Shown piece by piece: positions 55,508 through 59,350 of a stretch of 59,350 bases of DNA; position 1 is the stretch's first letter; each line of letters starts with the position of its first letter. The translations under genes were made by a program, and so were the position numbers. The notes below the pieces were generated by a model, which ran no database searches, was not told where the DNA came from, and saw only the letters and a list, made by a program, of their open reading frames with translations. This stretch comes from Rhodobium orientis (GTDB lineage: Bacteria; Pseudomonadota; Alphaproteobacteria; Rhizobiales; Rhodobiaceae), in assembly GCF_003258835.1 (NCBI RefSeq), contig NZ_NPEV01000035.1, positions 1 to 59,350 on the forward strand, given 5' to 3'.

Positions 55508-56575
55508 ATGGAGACAAGCCCGGTCGAACGCCTGATTCTGCGCACCCAATACGCCATCGGACAGGGCGCGCGCCTCGCCTGGTACGGCGCGCAGGAAGCA
55601 GCCGCCCGGCGGGTGATCGCGCGGCTCGACAAGAAGGCAGGGGACGCCAGGCCGAAGGCGCCGAAGCCCACGGGGCCGGTGCCGAACCGCGACCAGGTGT
55701 TCGCCGACATCACCGAGCTGCTGCGCCGCGACATGAAAAATGTCGAAAGGGGCTTTTATCCGGTCCCGGAGGACGCCGACAGCCTGCCCAGGCTCCTCGC
55801 GCTCAGCCGGCGCTATTTCGCCGATCTTCCGAAGGTGCACCGGCGGCAGGTGGAAAAATCCCACCAGGAAGTCTTCACCACCACCCGCAAGAACGCGATG
55901 CCGCGTTACTACCTGCAGAACTTCCATTACCAGTCCGGCGGCTGGCTGTCGGAGGAATCCGCCGAGCTCTACGATTTCCAGGTCGAGGTGCTGTTCCGCG
56001 GCGCGGCCGGGGCCATGCGCCGGCAGGCGCTGCTGCCGATTGCCGAAATGGTGCGCGAGGCCGACCAGCGCCATCTGGTGCTCGCCGACATCGCCTGCGG
56101 CTCCGGCGCCTTCCTCAACGATATCGCCCATGCCTTCCCGCGCCTTACCAAGATCGGCATCGACCTCTCAAACCCCTATCTGAAGACGGCCAGACGCCGG
56201 CTGAAGGACGCCTCGCACACCGGGTTCGCCGTTGCCAATGCGGAGGCCCTGCCGCTCGCCGACGACAGCCTCGATTGCGTCAGCAACATCTATCTCTTCC
56301 ACGAACTGCCGGCGAAGGTACGCCGGATCGTCGCCGGGGAATTCGCCCGGGTGCTGAAGCCCGGCGGGCGGCTGATCTTCGTCGACTCGCTCCAGCGCGG
56401 CGACCGGCCGGACTATGACGGCATGCTGGAGAACTTCCCCCACCTCTTCCACGAGCCCTATTACGCCCACTATCTCGACGACGACGTCCTCGGCGCCTTC
56501 GAGGCGAACGGGCTCGTCGCCGAGAAGAGCTGGACGGCGTTTCTGTCGAAGATCGTGGTGATGCGGAAGACGTAA
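55508..56575 (+). CDS. class I SAM-dependent methyltransferase
   Basis: The 355-aa protein has an N-terminal helical region of about 180 residues followed by a Rossmann methyltransferase core with LADIACGSGAFLNDIAHAF (SAM loop), a central DDSLDCVSNIYLFHELP and RVLKPGGRLIFVDSLQRGD. It resembles bacterial methyltransferases of uncertain small-molecule or lipid substrates, often with a UbiE-like core. The ATG at 55508 has AAAGGAA at a good distance; an ATG at 55499 is too close to it. It is convergent with the CZB chemoreceptor. Confidence 0.82.
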   Translation: METSPVERLILRTQYAIGQGARLAWYGAQEAAARRVIARLDKKAGDARPKAPKPTGPVPNRDQVFADITELLRRDMKNVERGFYPVPEDADSLPRLLALSRRYFADLPKVHRRQVEKSHQEVFTTTRKNAMPRYYLQNFHYQSGGWLSEESAELYDFQVEVLFRGAAGAMRRQALLPIAEMVREADQRHLVLADIACGSGAFLNDIAHAFPRLTKIGIDLSNPYLKTARRRLKDASHTGFAVANAEALPLADDSLDCVSNIYLFHELPAKVRRIVAGEFARVLKPGGRLIFVDSLQRGDRPDYDGMLENFPHLFHEPYYAHYLDDDVLGAFEANGLVAEKSWTAFLSKIVVMRKT

Positions 56576-56632
56576 GGCGGCGGGATCGCGCCAGCGCGGC
56601 CCGCGTTTTTCCGGCAAGGGCCGGTGTGCGCC

Positions 56633-58012
56633 TTACGCCGTCAGCTCCCGCAAGAGCTTGACGACCTTCTGGGATTCCATATCCATCTGCTCGTATTCGG
56701 CGATCGCGGTTTCCTTGTCGCCGCGGGCGCAGGCGGCGGCGGCTGCCTTGCCGTGGCCGTGGACCGCCTTGTGCGGCTCCTTCAGGGCGCGGAAGGACGG
56801 GTGGGCGAGGAGCTTGGGATCGGAGACCTTGTCGTACCAGCGGCCGAGCCGGCAGGAATGGTGCTCCGACAGTTCCTCGGCCTTCAGGCTGGTGCGGCCG
56901 ACCAGCATTTCGGCGAGCCGCTTCTTCCACAGCACATGGTCCGACTGGGCGCGGTAGAGCACGCAGTTCGGGATGTTGTGGCTTTCCAGGTGGTCGAACT
57001 GTTCCTCGATCAGCTTTTCGGAGGCACCCACGGCCGAGATCACCAGTTCGGCCCGGTCGCGGGCGACGTTGGTGAGGTCTGCGATCTTCGTCACCTTGCC
57101 GGCGATCTCCGCCGTCGCCTCGCGCTGCTGGGCGAGGACGTTGGCGATCTCGCTCATGCGGACGGCGACGCCGGAGGCTTCCTCGTTCATCTCGCGGATC
57201 CTGGCGCCGACGGCGTTGACCGTGCCCTCGCCTTCGCCGACGAGGTCGGCGCTGCGCTGCACGGCGCTCGACATCGCCGTCATTTCCTCATTGAGGGTGC
57301 CGACGCGGGCGCGGATCTGCTCGGTCGTCTTGGAGGTCTGTTCCGACAGCGCCTTGACCTCCGAGGCGACGACCGCAAAGCCCCGGCCCGCCTCGCCGGC
57401 GCGCGCGGCCTCGATGGTCGCGTTCAGGGCAAGGAGCTTGGTCTGGTCGGAGATCTCCTCGATCGACCGGGTCATTTCGTTGATCTGCTCGGCAGCCTGT
57501 TCCAGCACGTGCAGCCGGTCGGACATGGAGCCGACCTGGTCGCTGATGTCGCGCATGGCGCTCGCCGAGCGCTCGACCTCCGCGATCGCCCCTTGCGCGC
57601 CTTCCTCGACCTTGCCGGCCTCGGCGGCTGCGTCGCTGCTGCTTTGGGCGACCTGGTCCGTCGAGGTCGCCATTTCCTCGATCGCAACGGCCATGGTTGT
57701 GCTGTTGGCGTTGATGTCGCGGATGTCGCCGGTCAGCCGCGAGACCGCGGCCATGGCATCGCTCGCCTGCATCGAATAGGAGACGGTGCGCACCAGGGCG
57801 TCGTGGGCGTCGTCGGCGAGAAACTCCGCCAGCCGCCGCACGGTCCTGCCGACGTCGCCCGGCAGGGCATCCGCGGTGTTGAAGATGCCGTGGGTGAGAT
57901 CGTTGAGGACCCGGATCAGGTCCGCCTTGTCCGGCGCGTCATCGTCCGGCATTGCGGCCATGGCAACGGCTCCGGACGCAGCGTCCGGGGACCGGCGAAA
58001 CAGTTCCAGCAT
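56633..58012 (-). CDS. cytosolic chemoreceptor with C-terminal CZB zinc-binding domain
   Basis: The 459-aa receptor has no membrane segment and no obvious N-terminal sensor beyond about 130 helical residues. It contains a signalling hairpin tip ([21 protein letters not shown]) and ends in a CZB domain with the 3His/1Cys signature: H in [12 protein letters not shown] in [11 protein letters not shown] and H residues in [15 protein letters not shown] receptors sense zinc-linked signals such as hypochlorite or pH, or act on diguanylate cyclases. Good GGAGA precedes the ATG. It is not near the two membrane-bound chemoreceptors. Confidence 0.92.
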   Translation of the reverse strand: MLELFRRSPDAASGAVAMAAMPDDDAPDKADLIRVLNDLTHGIFNTADALPGDVGRTVRRLAEFLADDAHDALVRTVSYSMQASDAMAAVSRLTGDIRDINANSTTMAVAIEEMATSTDQVAQSSSDAAAEAGKVEEGAQGAIAEVERSASAMRDISDQVGSMSDRLHVLEQAAEQINEMTRSIEEISDQTKLLALNATIEAARAGEAGRGFAVVASEVKALSEQTSKTTEQIRARVGTLNEEMTAMSSAVQRSADLVGEGEGTVNAVGARIREMNEEASGVAVRMSEIANVLAQQREATAEIAGKVTKIADLTNVARDRAELVISAVGASEKLIEEQFDHLESHNIPNCVLYRAQSDHVLWKKRLAEMLVGRTSLKAEELSEHHSCRLGRWYDKVSDPKLLAHPSFRALKEPHKAVHGHGKAAAAACARGDKETAIAEYEQMDMESQKVVKLLRELTA

Positions 58013-58134
58013 GGCGGCATCTCCGAATGCGGGAGGTTGAGGCTTGGGTGAACAACCCCTAACAATTATAGGTTAAGCGGGGGTTTCCAGCCTCGCGTCG
58101 GACCAACCGTAGAAATGCGTAAATTGGCAGATAT

Positions 58135-58155
58135 CCGGGGGATTTCCGCCCCCGG
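58135..58155 (-). terminator. candidate aroC terminator
   Basis: CCGGGGG and CCCCCGG pair over a 7-nt loop about 40 nt downstream of the aroC stop, on the same strand as aroC. There is no clear U-tract. The other roughly 120 bases of this gap show nothing else. Confidence 0.45.
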
Positions 58156-58194
58156 GTATTTCTGCGACATACAATCTTGAGGGGTTCAGTCGGG

Positions 58195-59286
58195 CTATGC
58201 ACCGACCTGCCCGCGGTGGCGCAGGAAGTGGTCGGCAAGGACGATGGCGGCCATCGCTTCGCCCACCGGGACCGCGCGGATGCCGACGCAGGGATCGTGG
58301 CGGCCCTTGGTCATGACATCCACCTCTTCGCCCGAGCGGGTGATCGACTTTCGCGGCGTCAGGATCGAGGAGGTCGGCTTGACGGCGAAGCGGGCAACGA
58401 CCGGCTGGCCATTTGAAATGCCGCCGAGGATGCCGCCGGCCTTGTTGGAGAGGTAGTCCGGCGCGCCACCCTCGCCGATGCGGATCTCGTCGGCGTTTTC
58501 CTCGCCGGTCAGCGCGGCGGCCTCGAAGCCGGCGCCGATCTCAACGCCCTTCACCGCATTGATCGACATCAGCGCAGACGCAAGGTCCTGGTCGAGCTTG
58601 CCGTAGACCGGGGCGCCGAGGCCGGCGGGGACGCCGTCGGCGACGATTTCGACGACGGCGCCGACGGAGGAGCCGGCCTTGCGGATGCCGTCGAGATAAT
58701 CGGCCCAGAGCTCGGCGGTCCTGGCGTCGGGGCAGAAGAACGGGTTGTTGGCGGTCTCGTCCCAGTCCCAGCGCGCGCGGTCGATCTTGTGCGGGCCGAT
58801 CTGGACGAGGGCGCCGCGGATGGTGACGCCTTCGACGACCTTCCTGGCGATCGCTCCGGCAGCGACCCGCATTGCCGTCTCTCGGGCCGAGGAGCGGCCG
58901 CCGCCGCGATAGTCGCGGATGCCGTATTTGGCGTCGTAGGTGATGTCGGCATGGCCGGGGCGGTAGCGCTCGGCGATGTCGGAATAGTCCTTGGAGCGCT
59001 GGTCGGTGTTCTCGATCAGGAGCGAGATCGGCGTGCCGGTGGTGACCTGTTCGCCCGTCTCAGGATGGGCGAAGACGCCGGACAGGATCTTTACCGCATC
59101 GGCCTCGCGGCGCTGGGTGGTGAAGCGCGACTGGCCGGGCTTGCGGCGGTCGAGATCGGCCTGGATGTCGGCCTCGCTCAACGGGATCAGCGGCGGGCAG
59201 CCGTCGACGACGCAACCGATGGCGGGCCCGTGGCTCTCGCCCCAGGTGGTGACGCGGAAAAGATGGCCGAAACTGTTGTGGGACAT
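58195..59286 (-). CDS. aroC: chorismate synthase
   Basis: AroC makes chorismate from EPSP with reduced FMN, the last step of the shikimate pathway. The 363-aa protein opens with the signature [25 protein letters not shown] and contains [16 protein letters not shown], the family's Arg-rich FMN-binding block, and [20 protein letters not shown]. Length is normal and complete. The 64 bases from its ATG to the window edge hold only upstream sequence. Confidence 0.97.
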   Translation of the reverse strand: MSHNSFGHLFRVTTWGESHGPAIGCVVDGCPPLIPLSEADIQADLDRRKPGQSRFTTQRREADAVKILSGVFAHPETGEQVTTGTPISLLIENTDQRSKDYSDIAERYRPGHADITYDAKYGIRDYRGGGRSSARETAMRVAAGAIARKVVEGVTIRGALVQIGPHKIDRARWDWDETANNPFFCPDARTAELWADYLDGIRKAGSSVGAVVEIVADGVPAGLGAPVYGKLDQDLASALMSINAVKGVEIGAGFEAAALTGEENADEIRIGEGGAPDYLSNKAGGILGGISNGQPVVARFAVKPTSSILTPRKSITRSGEEVDVMTKGRHDPCVGIRAVPVGEAMAAIVLADHFLRHRGQVGA

Positions 59287-59350
59287 TGCCGATCAACTGC
59301 TTAGTCGTGTGACCGGTCTTTTAGGAGGGAAGACGCGGCCGCGTCAATTC

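Overview
The window is high-GC, gene-dense DNA from an alphaproteobacterium, most likely of the order Hyphomicrobiales (Rhizobiales). The evidence is a histone-deacetylase-like/xseB/dxs/tlyA/RNA-methyltransferase neighbourhood, a TctDE-TctCBA tricarboxylate locus, frequent GTG and TTG starts, and intergenic palindromes of the kind common in that order. Genus and species cannot be read from the sequence. No rRNA, tRNA, CRISPR array, insertion sequence or phage gene is visible.

Layout. (1) 1-3653: five-gene translationally coupled cassette (NosL-like Cys protein, small anchored protein, FtsX-type permease, LolD/MacB-type ATPase, polytopic membrane protein with CC and HHHCPFC motifs). (2) 3770-12248: a possible tricarboxylate (or related acid) utilisation region: class III CoA transferase, short citrate-synthase-fold lyase, a three-gene sensor operon (response regulator, histidine kinase, periplasmic binding protein), and the divergent TctCBA transporter. 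(3) 12513-20665: TamA/TamB, an MBL-fold hydrolase and a DUF1499 membrane protein. (4) 20825-24601: two tandem paralogous Cache-HAMP chemoreceptors. (5) 24829-32824: acyl-CoA ligase, an AT-rich island with a DUF262/DUF1524 (GmrSD-like) gene, SulP plus tandem-Usp operon, a second AT-rich patch with a Sel1-like secreted protein, and a HAD phosphatase. (6) 33050-40462: class III aminotransferase, a hairpin-rich and then AT-rich 1.1 kb non-coding stretch, a 48-aa protein, PdxH, a CbpA-like DnaJ protein, enoyl-CoA hydratase and long acyl-CoA dehydrogenase. (7) 40638-46122: Sua5, histone-deacetylase-like protein, XseB, pirin, DXS. (8) 46347-53385: an apparent insertion between dxs and tlyA carrying a peptidoglycan-binding secreted protein, a secreted hypothetical, a single-subunit diiron protein with its own 2Fe-2S/FAD reductase, an MFS transporter and a SCO1 protein. 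(9) 53409-59286: TlyA, TrmA/RlmD-family methyltransferase, another SAM methyltransferase, a cytosolic CZB chemoreceptor and chorismate synthase.

The loci most likely to hide undescribed biology are the NosL/ABC/Cys-rich membrane cassette, the E-ExxH-E-ExxH diiron protein with its dedicated reductase, and the citryl-CoA-lyase-like pair beside a Tct system whose sensor operon includes its own binding protein. The DUF262/DUF1524 island is a plausible but more familiar type of defence gene. Functions beyond family level are inference throughout.
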